64,000 nt of DNA from Bugula neritina (GCA_964035545.1 OZ037770.1:9186973-9250972); one strand, 5' to 3'; positions 39,526-52,695 are shown, counted from the first letter of the stretch. The notes: generated by a model not told the origin, from the letters alone. Numbers and translations: made by a program.

Positions 39526-42500
39526 AGTACTACTAGCAGTAGTAATCTCACATGATTGCTGTCCCCTTCACTCCACTTCTGGTTGCCTGCATAACTCTAC
39601 TGGTTAGAGCCTGCTTCAAGTCATCTTTATTTAATTCAAACAGCGTGGCAGCGTCAGACAGGCTTCTTTGAGAGGCAGCAGTAACATCACAGCCACCTGG
39701 AGACAGCGTAGATATTTTGTATAGGAAAGGACTGCATACAGTTTGAGAAACTTATGCTGACTTACTTGACAGATCTCAACACAGGCAGCGATATGATGAT
39801 GTAATACAGAAGGCTGTAGATGTCAGAGATATATGTTACCATATGAGTAGACTAAGTCCCAAGTCATGTTAATAAAAAACTCAAGCAATTTTATAGTCAC
39901 TATCCTTGTGAGAAACCCCTGATAGAAAAAGGTTTTAAAATCAAGTTAAGCACTTATTCACATGTGACACAAGAGCAATTATGACTGGATGCTCTTCCTA
40001 ACATCACCAATGACCTTTGTCAGGGCTCGAACCCATGACTTCTTCGTGTTTACTTAGTCAACGCTCTGACCCCTATACTACAGCTGATTCCCTCAAGTCA
40101 TTTTAATACCTTTAAGATATATACTCATAATCTGATGACATCATCTCACATATTGATGACATCATCTCACATACTGATGACATCATCTCACATACTAATG
40201 ACATTATATAACCCTATAGGAAGTAGAAATGACAAGTTCATTATTAAAGATAACTATACTGTGGGAGTCACTCACTCTTCACTAAGAGAAAATAATTACA
40301 TTGGATTGAAGTTCATAAAAGATTGACACCATGACAGTTTCAATGCACCAAGAGACAAGTTACTATACTTCAAGATATAGTATGAGAGGTAATCAATGCC
40401 TCCCGTGCCGAATAGAAATGTAGAAAAGGGCTAGCAACGACTACTGTAACTGCTAATTTACCAGTTTTGCTGCTTCCTATTACATAGACAAGAAATTAAT
40501 GAATGTATTTTTATTATGTTGCTAGCTGGAAATATAATTATATACTCGACTTTAGATTCATCTACAAATTAATTTAATTATAAGCTACATATATAATGAT
40601 GTTTTTAGTGATATAGATGAAATGTATGCAAAGGGTACTATACGAGCAATATTTCTACACATCACCCTGACACATTAAATTCGTAAAGGGCAAAACACCA
40701 GCCTATTAGCAACTAACAGGAAATGCATATATTTACCTTTTTTGTCTTCTACATCGTCCTCAAAGGCAATATTCCCGAGATGAAGAACCCCGGCTATGAT
40801 GGCAAAGATGGCCATCTTCTCATTATCTGTTATACCCATGTGGTCCATGGCCGCCCAGGTACGCTGGAAGTCCTTCACGTCGTCTCTGTTTATATCATGC
40901 AGAGGGCCTTGCTGCAGCATCTACATGCACAGAGAAGATAACTTCTAGTTATACCATCCAAATGACTTATAGATATCATTCTAGTATCCCAGAGTGTACT
41001 TGCCTAATTTAGAGAATGTTCTACACCAACTAGAGTGGCTCAAGAAAATAAAGTTATTTAGAGTTTAGACTGTGACTACACTTTTCAACTACATATAGAT
41101 ATGCCTCCCACAACTTCCAAGACTTAATCACTTCACTCAGGCTAATTTAACTTGAAGTGATACACACACATTATGTGGCATAAATATCTGCCAGCTCAAG
41201 AGCTATTTATGTTCTTAGAACTCTGCAATGGTTGAGCCAAGAACCAGTGTAACGTCTGAGAGTTCGGTTAGACAGGCGTTAGTTAGTGAGAGATACCCAC
41301 CGCTTTGCTCATTCGAGACTTATCGACACTGTTGCCCTTAGACAGGAAGTATTTGGTACAGCCTCTGTTCAGGAAATGGAACTGGTCTGGGGGCAGTAGA
41401 CGTAGCTGTTTCTGTACCTCAGGCGGAGCACCACCACACAGCTGGTAGAATATGTGGTAGTTCCTCTCCTCATTGCTCTGAACACAGACGCGAGACTTCT
41501 CCAGTAGGTAGTGAGATATGTAGCCTAGTGATAGCAGAAACCATTGTGCATAGTCCGAGGAAACGGTCACAGCATATGTACAAAGAGAGTTTAGACAACT
41601 CCTAAAACTCGACACAAATAGAATTTGAATTGAACTTTAGATTGTCAACAAATGCCAAGGAAAGGAGAGTTTTTAAGGCGGGCTAAGGGCCTATATTATT
41701 CATATGTGGCACAGGAGCAATTATGATTGGATAAGTTTCTAATGACCTTCACTTGGGTTCGCACCCATGACTTAGTGTTTACTAAGCAAACACTCTAACC
41801 CCCAGACTACTGCTGCTTCCTTTGTTATCAAATGCAAATCCTTTTCCAAAAACTAAATCTGCAAGACTTTCAGCTCTTACTTACGTCTAAAGAATAAAAA
41901 TAGTAATAATATTTCTTACCTCCACAAACTAAGTTTTTGGCATCAAAATGTATCTCCACAAATTTCCCGAACCTACTACTGTTATTATTCCTCACAGTCT
42001 TTGCATTACCAAAGGCTTCCATCAGGGGGTTAGCTGAGAATATCAAACACATATCCATCAGTTACATATTAGATTGATGCAGAGAGCACCTGTTCGACTC
42101 ATTCTATGAATAATTTGCATCGCAAAACTTTAGATAAATAGAAAAACTTGGGCTATAGTATGATTATTCTACGTTATAACGGAGTATAGGTAAAGTGTAG
42201 CCTCTAAGACACTAATCCCAAGAGTATGACATAACTCAACCCAATTCCCTCCACAGGGGAGGGAATTGGTAGCAGCATAAATATCTCCATACATGTATAC
42301 TGCTAACTGTGTCCCCTATGGGGACACCAGGAGCAATTCAATAGTAGGTATTGGTGGGTAAAACAGGCAGACAATGCTTGTTATATTTATATATTATATT
42401 TATTTTTATTTCGATCTTCATTTTATAAAACTTCACAGCATGTGAAATATCTTTCTTATATAACTAGGTAGTGTATTTGTGACGGAAAATTGGCATTTAT

Positions 42501-45500
42501 CTAAACGGATGAAACGTCCTTAGCATGTAACACAAGAACTCCTACACTTAATATTCTCTATTTGTATGACAGAATAATGTGTAAGTAAAGAAAAGTTAAA
42601 GAAGATCACATTACATATATATCATTACACAGTAGCTATGGTATGCATAGTACTTGTGTGACGTGTATAATATATAAGTATATGATATATTAACAGTAAT
42701 ATGATATGTAAGTATTGACCTTTAATATCAACAATTGTGTGTAATATGCACCGTGATCTGTTTTACAGCTACATATTTACATTGCAACACACACTACACT
42801 CACACAGCAACATGCACTACACTTACACACTCACATACCTACACACAGTTGAATACACTTATACAGCTAACATACATTACACATTTACACCGCTACACAC
42901 ACTATAATACTAACACTGCCTGATACGGTCCTCTATGCTACCAGCCGACGTGCCCCAACTCTCTGTAAGATATCTCAGAATGTATTTCGTTGACTCGGTT
43001 TTCCCGGCTCCAGATTCTCCGGACACGATAATAGCCTGACTCTGTTTGGTGTGGAGCATGTCCCTGTATGCCTTGTCACCTGTAAACAGTAGTCAGTGCA
43101 CAGAAGTAGAGCACAGGGTGGGGTGAAAAACCCCCTTTAAATACTATCAAAATTTTCTCAGATATAGGGCTATGAATTTAAATTAGAAGTGAAACTTGTC
43201 AATAATATGCCACTGTCTATTTCACTCACTTTGGTAAGCAACTCAACAAGAGAATGATAACATTTTCTGCTAAGAATAAAAGTATCATTATACATTAGCT
43301 AGTTACTTTATACACAATATTGTAGCAGAGCATGTCTGTTCTAGTAACGGTTTGTAATTGAGTCACAGCTGAGTGTTGGGCAAAATAAAGAAAAATTATT
43401 CAAAAACCAAAAACTAAATTAGAGTCACAAAGTGCTTCAAGAGGCTCATATACAATACTAAGTATTTATATATAATACTGAATATTTATATACAATACTG
43501 AGTATTCATATATAATACTAAGTATTTATATATAATACTGAATATTTATATATAATACTGAATATTTATATACAATACTGAGTATTTATATATAATACCA
43601 AGTATTTATATATAATACTAAGTATTTATATATAATACTGAGTATTTATATATAATACTGAATATTTATATATAATACTGAATATTTATATATAATACTG
43701 AGTATTTATATATAATACAAAGTATTTATATATAATACTAAGTTTAATAAAAACTAACCGATTGCAAAGACATGTGGAGGCATTGTGCCCAGAGATTTGC
43801 CATTATAAGATTTGATGGAATCTGTATCGTAGAGTTTGGGAATATCACAATATGGGTTAACGGCTATCAGAATGTTGGCTACATACGTCTGTAATATATA
43901 GTAATATATCATACATACGTCTGTAATATATAGTAATATATAATATATACGTCTGTAATATATAGTAATATATCATACATACGTCTGTAATATATAGTAA
44001 TATATAATATATACGTCTGTAATATATAATAATACATCATATATACGTCTGTAATATATAGTAATATATCATACATACGTCTGTAATATATAGTAATATA
44101 TCATATATACGTCTGTAATATATAGCAATATATCATATATACGTCTGTAATATATAGTAATATATCCTATATACGTCTGTAATATATAGTAATATATCAT
44201 ACATACGTCTGTAATATATAGCAATATATCATATATACGTCTGTAATATAATATAGTAATAGACCATATATATGTCTGTAACATATAGTTGTATATCATA
44301 CATACGTCTGTGATATATAGTAATATATCATATACGCCTGTGATATATAGTAATATATCATATATATGCCTAAAACATTAGTAATAATATAACACTCTCT
44401 CTGCGTCTAACTAAGCTGCATGTCCAGAAACAACAATTCATGACACATTAGAATACTATATTTAACTCACGGATCTGTTAAATTTGGTGATTTTGTACCT
44501 ATAAACACCTACACAAGCCACAAAACAGAGTTCAACCCCATGGAATTTTGTGAGAAATGGAACCATGAGATATGGAGGGAGCACTATATATTATATATGT
44601 ATATAACTATTATAAAATATATGAATATATCTGAACAGGGCGGTGTTATGTTATACATATACTTCTACAAGATACAACCTGTATTCTACAGGTTGTATAA
44701 CTAGCACAGCCTCAACTAAATATACTGGACAGTTCAACCTACTTACATATATTTTGTTCTTGAGATATCTTTGCTTGACGTTATGCAGTAAAGTAGCTTC
44801 ATTCAAGTACATCAAAGCACCTATACAAACAATAGTCACACATCTGTACAGATATATTAGATAGTAAAGTACAGTACTTATGTTATCTAGACTACTAGTG
44901 TAACATGTTACAGTGACCAGTACATGCACATTTCTAGAGGAACTAATGAAACGAATTACTAGAGTATTTACTTATATTACTTTACTGATAGTAGAAGATA
45001 AAAACCAATCTCAGTATGACTATTTATTCAAAATAATATAATATAATAATACAATATATACTAATAATATAATATAATATTATAACATATAACATTGTAA
45101 CAGTCTGTGATATGCAATAAATCAATCAATAATATAACATAATATTACATAATGATATTTATAAGCTAATATAGTGACATAATATAGCAACATAATAGTA
45201 ATAAACTATGATAGTCTACTATAATAATATAATACAACAATATAAAAGCACAATAATTATACATGTACATTAGATATATTGATGTCATCAAATCACCAGC
45301 TTAAGAACAATTGATTTACATACTAGAAGATGGTGGATGATAAAAAGGTTTTATAACAGAATGAAAGCTATATATAGCACGTGACTCACTACAACCACAC
45401 TCTGCGGCAGCCTAACAGTTATTAGGCAGCATAATATCAACTATTAATACAAACTGTATAACTATCACTTCATTTTTAGGGTTTTGCCAAAAATAAAGTT

Positions 45501-47751
45501 GCCCTTTTGGCACAGTTTTATCCCCATTTAAAAAATAAATATGATCCCCTGTGGGGGTACGTTGAATAGTTGTGCTCAGAGTACAGCTAAAATGTATAGT
45601 CATATATTTGCTGGACATAATAATTAGATAGATTAGTTAGGCAAGGTCAATGTACCATGGAAGTTTAATGAAACAATAGGTGGGAGTAGAGATTTAGATA
45701 AACCATAAAGCCGGTACATAAACCCTACACTGGAGATAAGGCAGGTAATAATTAGGTAGATAGTAGCATAGTTATTGCGCATGCATATTGAGTTTTTAAA
45801 CACATGATTTCAAGTCTTTCCGAAATACTTATTGCATAATCATATGCCCAGTTTAGCATATCACATACCAGCTGTCATGTACAGCACAACTGAGTCATGT
45901 AAACTGTTTACAAAGAGTCAAAACTCTTCTAATGCATGCAGGTAAATCCATGGAGACTAACTCAGGCCACTAGTGTATGTTACCAGCATACTAACTATAA
46001 ATAAATATTCTATTAATAGACATAATATATCCTCAGTATACAAATACTGTCATCATTGTGAGAATATTCCTGTCCTTTAGACAACACGGGTTTAATGAAT
46101 AGTATTTATACTAACACTAATATGGGGAATATAAATACAGGGTAGCAATATTAGCATGAGATCTGACAGTACATGTAGCCTAAGATTCATACTCACAATT
46201 ATCATCTACATCTTTGTCCTGCTCTTCAGATGGAAACACTCTGTCGTGGGGACAAGTCACAGGCTACAAAAGTTAGCAACAATCAGCTGAGAGACGCCAA
46301 TCATACGTGACCGGCAAAACTTAGAATATACCCCAGACGTTCTAACTGCCCTCCAAGTACCCTCAATATATTCTGACTCCAATACCAAACTGTTAATTCA
46401 ATATATATTTCAGGTAAATCTTTGTCAAGCTCCTTAGAATCATGAGACATTTTTGTTTAAATGAGCTTTAAGAAACAATTTGTTAATGGCTGTATGAAAA
46501 TGGTACAATTTCTGCATGGAGCCTAGCAATCTAGGCACACGTAACCAGTGGGTCTTAAATACTATCGGTACCGCTTAGTACTATTGGTACCAGAAGCCAT
46601 TAGTACCAGTGGTCTGTAGTACCATTAGTACCACTGATATTTAGTACCACAGGTCTGTAGTACCAGTGATATTTAGTACTATAAGTACCACTGGTCTTTA
46701 GTACCACTGGTCTTTAGTACCATTAGTACCAGTGGTCTGTCGTACCACTGGTCTGTCGTACCACTGGTCTGTCGTACCACAGGTCTGTAGTACCACTGGC
46801 CTGTAGTACCACTAGTCTTTAGTACCACTGGTCTGTAGTACCACTGGTCTGCAGTACCACAGGTACCCATAACACTATTGATTGTCTACCTACACCTAAT
46901 TAAATGCTGATAAGAATCTAAGCAACAGAAATTTCTCATTATCATCAGGTGCTAACTAACTAATAGGAAGGGAGAGAACAAGCTTCTAATCAATGTAGTA
47001 TGTATTCTACTCTATGCTTGTGAACAAAATAAAGGAAATCTACCTCCATGACAAATTAATTAATAATAAGGGAAACAGTTTAGGTAAACCATATTATTAT
47101 GTCTTAAAAAAAGGACACAAATTGCTTCCCAATAACAAAAATTCAATTATTGTTTACAGTTAGTTTGATTCAATAGCTTTCTGCTGAGTCATCAATGCAG
47201 GTTTCTGTTGAATTGAGAAAAAGGAATCAATTTGAGTCACTATCTAGCCAATGACGAAATGGAGAGTCAAAACAACATAAGCTCTATTCAAATTTTAAAC
47301 CAGGTACAAAATAAATGGATAATACATTTATTTAGCTACTGTTATATTTTAGTCTATAAAATAAAAATGTAACACTTGTACCAATTATTTAAAACATAGT
47401 TGAAGCTAATTTGGGAGCAGTAGTGGAGAAATTGAGATAACCCGAGTCCCTTAAATTTCTTTATGAATTTTAGTTTGGGGAGTGGGTTGAAATTCCTGTG
47501 AGAACATAATTTCTTTTGCTACTTTTTTAATCTAGGACACAGGCTTTTCTCAATTTCTCCTTTACTGCATCTCTATCTTAAAGCTCGGATACCAACTTTC
47601 CAAAAGTTTCCGTTAGCTGACTCACCTGACCACCAGAGAGAGGCTGTACCGAGAAAGTGCTACTCCCCAGATCCACAATCTTGCCGAGGGCAAACCCTGA
47701 CACGGAACAGGGGTACCACATTACTCGGTTATCAAAGGCAAGGGACGCCAT
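28661..47751 (-). CDS. MYO6: Myosin VI heavy chain (minus-end-directed actin motor)
   Basis: Unconventional myosin VI, 1,244 aa (human about 1,290). The 26 exons run 47751-47626, 46263-46197, 44820-44747, 43888-43759, 43079-42915, 42033-41920, 41524-41301, 40920-40737, 39696-39552, 39154-39021, 38883-38768, 38007-37935, 37818-37595, 37501-37286, 36970-36746, 35622-35415, 34914-34824, 34319-34169, 33639-33422, 33075-32997, 32023-31869, 31441-31347, 30334-30203, 29954-29832, 29487-29401, 28839-28661. All are GT-AG with matching phases. P-loop GESGAGKTE is at 153-161, switch I NNNSSRFG at 203-210, switch II DIAGFE at 458-463. The converter and the class-specific insert-2 (about 758-808), which reverses direction, are present. 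They are followed by one IQ motif, a three-helix region, and a highly charged single-alpha-helix stretch (about 890-1040). The cargo domain has RRL (1085-1087) and WWY (1158-1160), the adaptor-binding motifs known in vertebrate myosin VI. The spacer between them is shorter than in human. Introns are rich in satellites. Confidence 0.96.
30405..31346 (-). repeat. 44-bp minisatellite (88-bp higher-order) carrying myosin VI exon-22 donor sites
   Basis: About 21 units alternate between two 44-bp types, giving an 88-bp period. Read on the gene strand, each type-A unit repeats the last 13 bases of exon 22 and its donor (AACACTTCCTGCG|GTGAGT). Type B reads AACACTTCATGTG|GTGAGT. The array starts exactly at the true exon end (31347) and fills most of the intron up to exon 23 (30334). 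Confidence 0.9.
33830..33950. repeat. CACTACA-type simple repeat
   Basis: Irregular CACTACACAG / TACACTAC units in the myosin VI intron between exons 18 and 19. Confidence 0.7.
34381..34805. repeat. Trinucleotide (ACT/ACC)n tract
   Basis: A long imperfect trinucleotide tract in the intron between myosin VI exons 17 and 18. It gives long poly-Val or His/Tyr open frames that are not genes. Confidence 0.9.
35338..35412. repeat. 18-bp tandem repeat next to the exon 16 donor
   Basis: Four to five units of about 18 bp (CGACACACTGAAAATT type) abut the donor of myosin VI exon 16 (exon end 35415). Confidence 0.75.
35804..36468. repeat. 15-bp minisatellite (GTGGTATGTAGT type)
   Basis: About 40 units of a 15-bp repeat (TAGTGTGGTGGTATG) lie in the intron between myosin VI exons 15 and 16. 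Because 15 is divisible by 3, both strands show long repetitive open frames without biological meaning. Confidence 0.9.
38510..38755. repeat. TATAGAGAG-type satellite
   Basis: Irregular 11-15 bp units (GAGTATATAGAGA) lie just inside the intron after myosin VI exon 11. Its open frames are low-complexity artefacts. Confidence 0.85.
39160..39536. repeat. (GTA)n microsatellite
   Basis: Nearly continuous GTA repeat with GCA/ATA interruptions, between myosin VI exons 9 and 10, directly upstream of the exon 10 acceptor. Confidence 0.9.
39875..40094 (-). mobile_element. tRNA-derived SINE with target-site duplication
   Basis: Minus-strand copy of the family, with box B as GGGCTCGAACCC and the body CTCTTCCTAACATCACC. 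Near-identical flanks AAGTCATGTTAATA (39861-39874) and AAGTCATTTTAATA (40095-40108) form a target-site duplication. It lies in the intron between myosin VI exons 8 and 9. Confidence 0.8.
40133..40203. repeat. 21-bp tandem repeat, 3 copies
   Basis: Unit TGATGACATCATCTCACATAC; each unit contains TGACATCA. Confidence 0.85.
41660..41825 (-). mobile_element. tRNA-derived SINE, 3'-truncated
   Basis: Minus-strand copy with GGGTTCGCACCC as box B and the tRNA-like head near CAGACTACTGCTGC. It lies in the intron between myosin VI exons 6 and 7. Confidence 0.7.
43441..43745. repeat. 20-bp satellite downstream of myosin VI exon 4
   Basis: About 15 units of AGTATTTATATATAATACTG/A lie immediately inside the intron that follows exon 4 (exon end 43759). 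Confidence 0.9.
43886..44375 (-). repeat. 32-bp satellite carrying myosin VI exon-4 acceptor sites
   Basis: About 15 units of 32 bp. On the gene strand each contains the 3' splice site and first exon bases of exon 4 (TATATTACAG|ACGTATGTA). The array begins at the exon boundary (exon start 43888) and extends into the upstream intron. Units also contain in-frame stops, and 32 is not a multiple of 3. Confidence 0.9.
44440..44600. mobile_element. Partial copy of the CTCCCTCCATATCTCA-end MITE family
   Basis: Internal family text (TTTAACTCACGGATCTGTTAA, TTGGTGATTTTGTACCTATA) leads to an intact right end (GAGATATGGAGGGAGCACTAT). Confidence 0.65.
46557..46866. repeat. GTACCACTGGTCT-type satellite
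   Basis: About 16-bp units (TAGTACCACTGGTCTG) with GTAC/GGTACC palindromic cores, between myosin VI exons 1 and 2. Confidence 0.9.
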
Positions 47752-49120
47752 CTTTAGCTTGAGTTTCAGAGACAGAGTAGAGTAAGGAGACACAGAAATC
47801 ACCCCCCTAATATGAGTAATGAGCAAAGCATGCAGCCAGAGTCTACAAAGAAATATAATAAAATCAAGACCTGTAACAATACTACACATGGGATATTTGT
47901 ATTGTAAACTTCCCAACAAGAGTTAGTGAAAATAATGTTACGGATTTTGTTTAAGAACTATTTTAGGAAGCAAGTCTAGATTGAATGCCAGCATATATGT
48001 CAAAACAGCTATAGCGTCATCTGTGACAATACTGCAGTACTATTAAAATTGTAACTGCCAAACACAACTAGTAGCAACATAATGACTTTAATTAAAACTA
48101 TTGCTTAATTAGTGAATTACTTCAAATAAGTCAGTTTTAAGAGTAATTCAATTTAATTTGTTGATTAACTGAAATTTTTTCTGCAACTAGAATGTTTGAT
48201 TGGAACAAAGAATTTCAACACAAACAAATCTCATGCAAACATTAGATTAATGACTAAAATCACCTAATGCACATTAAAATAATGTTTATCATGGATATTC
48301 TAATCTCATACTTTTGAAGAAGATTATTCTTAACTTCTAAAATCTAAACTAAACTAAATTCAGAGAAACATATTTAAAACTTTTATCATAAGTTATACTC
48401 AACGTTTTGTAGATTCAAGCTAGTCAGGTATTTGAGTTGTAAACATTAGCATTGTGATTATGGTTAGATTAATTGGTGATAAGAAAAAGCTATACTTATG
48501 ATGAATAGCAATATTGCTAGAAATACACATAGTCAGAGCTACTGAATTTTACTTATAATAAACCCTAAAGTTACACTCGATTATTGTTACAGTTTAACTT
48601 TTCTGTTACACAGTCATATGACAATCACTATGAGTAAGTAAAGTACTGACTTCACACAAGTGATGTAAGTGATAGTAACAATGAAGATTATAATGTTCGA
48701 TTTTATACTGTATCTACTAGAAGAGTAACTGCAGCAATAAAAGGAAGTTTTTTCTTCAGTTGTGCTTCATTTGTATTCACAGTATTATCATGGCTAATAA
48801 CAACTGAGTAGCAATAATGTGATTGGGTTATAGTTGTCAGTAAATCATAGTTACAAGTTAGTCATTAAGAGCAACCTAAAATAAACTTTTACAATCGACT
48901 AGACCACAAATTATGTAGTCAAAATAAAAGAGTAACCTTGGCTCAGAGTGAGTAAAGCAACTGCTAACATTAGCTTTGCTGAGTTAGTAAAAGAAATACA
49001 AACATCTCACTTATGCTGATAGCATTAGCTACAGTTACTGACTTCGAGAGTAAGAGTGAATAGCTGAATGTATACAGAGTCACTGTGGATGAGAGTGACA
49101 GCCACAGCGTGTGATACATA
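47752..49120. other. Upstream region of myosin VI
   Basis: AT-rich, with no coding capacity recognised. A pyrimidine-rich stretch followed by AG lies within about 60 bases upstream of the ATG on the gene strand, so the ATG exon could be preceded by a non-coding exon further right. No clear promoter motif was found. Confidence 0.3.
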
Positions 49121-49184
49121 GGATAATTGCTATGTTTGTTATTAATCTGTTAAGACTTAGAGTTCGACTTCGCAAGACTAAGAA

Positions 49185-49511
49185 GATAGTACTACTACTA
49201 TTAGTACCTGTACTTATTTCTAGTTACTGCTAAACTTAATGTTAGTAGTACTAGTAGTAGTAGCACTAACTCTGGTAAGTAGTATCAGTAGTATACATTT
49301 TGATTCAGTATACCTTTACTAAAACTATAACTAGCTATTAGTATTAAATTTAATATTAATAATTTTTGATTTAGTCATTTACTCATTAGTGTATTAGTAA
49401 AAAGTATTATTCTCCACTCCTAGTACAAGTACTACTACTAGCAGTAGTACCTGTACTAGGAGTGGACAATAATACTTTTTACTAATACACTAATGAGTAA
49501 ATGACTAAATC

Positions 49512-49551
<40 letters not shown>

Positions 49552-49870
49552 CCTGTACTAGGAGTAGACGTAGTACTAGTATTTTACTTAGTCATAGTAT
49601 CATAGGTATAATGCCACTACTGACTGCGGTGACTACCAGTGCCTGTAGTACCTGTACTACTACTAGTACCAGTACTACTAATACTAGTGCTAGACCTAGT
49701 ATTGGTAGTAGTAGTAGTACTATTGGTACTGCTGCTACTAGTACTACTAGAGTACTAGGTCTAGTACTAGTAGCCGTACTACAAGTACAGGCACTGGTAC
49801 TGGTAGTACCGTTACATTATGATGATTATTGATTACTTAGTACTTACTACCAGTACTAGTACTTACAGCT
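49185..49870. repeat. GTA/ACT low-complexity tract with hairpins
   Basis: Trinucleotide-like sequence dominated by GTACTAGTAGT text. It includes the near-perfect palindrome at 49368-49511 and a second, imperfect inverted repeat between about 49,630 and 49,808 (CCAGTGCCTGTAGTAC versus GTACAGGCACTGG). Confidence 0.8.
49368..49511. repeat. Near-perfect palindrome, 59-bp arms
   Basis: Arms 49368-49426 and 49453-49511 are inverted copies with one mismatch (58/59), separated by a 26-base loop. The arms are not simple sequence. A transcript would fold into a long hairpin. Confidence 0.9.
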
Positions 49871-51400
49871 ACACTTAGTCTTACACTAACTTACTGTTAC
49901 TGTTAACAATACTAATACTAATAGTAAATGTAATACTAAAGTAATACATCGCTAATACTAATACTAATAGAGTAATACTAGTTAGTAATAATAATAGTAA
50001 TACCAAGTCTAATACTAATACTAATACTATAGTAATAGCTATAGTGATAGTCAGACTTCAAGATTCAACTTAAAAGTTAATTTTATAATAATAATAATAA
50101 TTATATCTATAAGTTATACTTATAATTATACTAATACTAATAATAATAGACTAATAGTAATAGTAATACTGCTAGTGCTAGAGTGTTACTGTTAAATTTA
50201 CATTTACAGTTAGACTTAGTGTTAGTGTTACACTTACAGTTACTGACTTAGAGTTACTGTTAGTGTTATACTTATAGTAATAGTTATAGTTATCCTCAGA
50301 CTGTATACTAATACTATGACTATCAGCATCACTATTACTATTAGTATTATTATTATTACTATGTCTATAGTAAAATATACTCATAATCATAATGATAATA
50401 AATACATTACTATTATGATTATTATTACATGTAATCTAATGTAATTTGAACCTCGATAAGGAAAAATGAAAACCAGACTTTCTTGACTGCGTATTTAGCT
50501 AAGGTTACTATAACTTTGCTTTTAAGAAACTTTCTGTTCGGATGTGGTAATCACCCACAGTATTCACAATTTAGGTATCTAGGTCTAGCCACACCTGCGT
50601 GCCTGATTAACTTTGCTGCGAGTTATTGTCGTCAAGCGTATGAACTTCTACGCATCGGTTATTGGATGTTTTATAGTTACTAGCGACTCGAAATTCTTTT
50701 GCAACACTTGCATATCCGCCTGTCAATGAGCGTGAGCTTCTAGTTCTACTCATTGAAATATAACTAAGTTTTAATTCAGTAGTTATACTTATAGTTACAG
50801 ACTTACAGTTATGATATTACTATAATTTAATAGTAATACTAATATTTATAAATTTAATAATAGTTTTACAGTTTGCGTTGCAGTTGTATTTGTAATTGTT
50901 GTTTGAAGCTAGAGTAATTATAATTATTGCTGGTGTTAGACTTACTCTTACTCTTAGTCTTACAGTTACTTACTTAGAGTTACTGTTGGTCATACTCAAT
51001 CTCATACTTAGTATAAGATTGAGTATGACTAAGTCATACTGATACTCATACTCATAGTCATAGTAAGTCTCATAGTGTCATTGTCTATCACTATGTTACT
51101 GTTAGTGTTACCCATACTGTTGGTGTTACACTTACTGTTCCTCTTAGACTTAGTGTTAGTGTTACACATACTGATACTCTTTAGTCCTAGAGTTAGTCTA
51201 AGTCTTAGACTGACTTACATCTATATTCACAATAACGCTTATACTTATAGTTATGCGTATGGTGTTGGTGTTATACTTATTGTCATTGAATCAAGTCCTT
51301 GTGATTGTCATACTCATTGTGTTACTCTTACTCTAACTCTTAGTGTTACACTTACGCTTACTTAATTACTGTTAGACTTGGGAGTTTAAAATAAAAATAG
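49871..51400. repeat. Cryptic repeat (TTACACTTACAGTTAC type)
   Basis: Long irregular sequence of GTTACT/CATACT/GTTAGTGTTACAC words, including a palindrome near 50,990-51,030 (AGTCATACTCAATCT and its complement). No gene was seen. Confidence 0.6.
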
Positions 51401-52686
51401 TCATCAGGTTAATCATTAAGTTATTTTATCAACTTCAAGTGATTACCCTTATCAATTAAATTATGATTTATCATTATGATATTCTGGTTCATGTCGATAT
51501 TGAGGGTGCGGGCTATTTTGTATAAAAGGCAAAATCGTTTCGTACCCACTTTTTCAAGTCGTTTCGTGCACATCTGATAGGTCATTTCATACACATCAAT
51601 ATCAATTAATCAAAACACATAAAAGAGTAGCGTGTTCAATAGGCCTAGTTGTAGGAAAATAAATATTAACTAATTTATGATAACAGATCAGTATAAAGCA
51701 TTGATAAATAGGTGACAAGTGAAGTGTGAAAGATACATGATGGAATGCAATAAAGTTAAACAAGTAAACTTCTTTCATTAAGGTGATTATCCAGTGAGTA
51801 AATTTATTATTCATTTTGTGTACGCAATGGACAGCAGTTTGTGTACGAAACAACTATTTTGTACACTAAACCACCAGTGTAGGAAACGACAGTAACCCCG
51901 ATATTGATATTCATATTGGATATCATTATTCAATTTTATTGATTCATCACACTTTTACTTTAGGTTTAAACTTATGATCATAATGATAATCATATTCATA
52001 ATGATAATGATACCAATTAATTACCTCTTCTTTTGACTTCGTGACAATACTGATTGAGTGAATACTGAATTAGAATAGTGAATACTTACAAAATAAAATG
52101 TGAAATGCTTTTGAATTTTAAACCATGCCAGTTATTTTACCATGGTATGAGATCAGGGCTGGTGGACTAATGCATAACCATTCACCATTTTGATTTATGA
52201 GTATAAATAGTCACTAATGCAATAAAGTAACATTAGAAATAGCAAATAAAACTTATGTCAAAATATTTTGAATAAGAAAAATTGTGAAGTCTTATGTGTC
52301 AGTAAAAGAACAATAAAATATTATCATTGTAGTAATCAACTGTGCTTATGAGTTTTATATACAATGACTGTGCCTTAGGATAAGCACATATATAATTTAA
52401 TCGCGATGTTGCTATTAATTCTAAGTAATTTGCAGTGAATAAATTAAATCGAAAGCCATTTCTACTCTTCTATGTTCAATATGCATTTTTATAGTTCAGG
52501 ATAATATTAAATGTCAACCACATCATCATCTGCATATATTTGTTTTTATTTACTGCATTTCCATTGCATTATGCGAATGAACTTTTCATTTGATGTTTGG
52601 GAATAGTTGGATCTATGAAACCGCAACCATAAATTCATCGGATCCATTTGAAGCAATGGAACTGTAGTGAATAACAAAAGTGCGAA
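51401..52686. other. AT-rich intergenic DNA
   Basis: No gene, RNA or clear element was recognised. There is a run of irregular CATTTTGTA/GTTTCGTAC words between 51.5 and 51.9 kb. Confidence 0.3.
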
Positions 52687-52695
52687 CATGCTGCC

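Noticed and set aside
44069-44299. Repetitive [10 protein letters not shown]-type frame
   Set aside because: Translation of the 32-bp satellite upstream of myosin VI exon 4.
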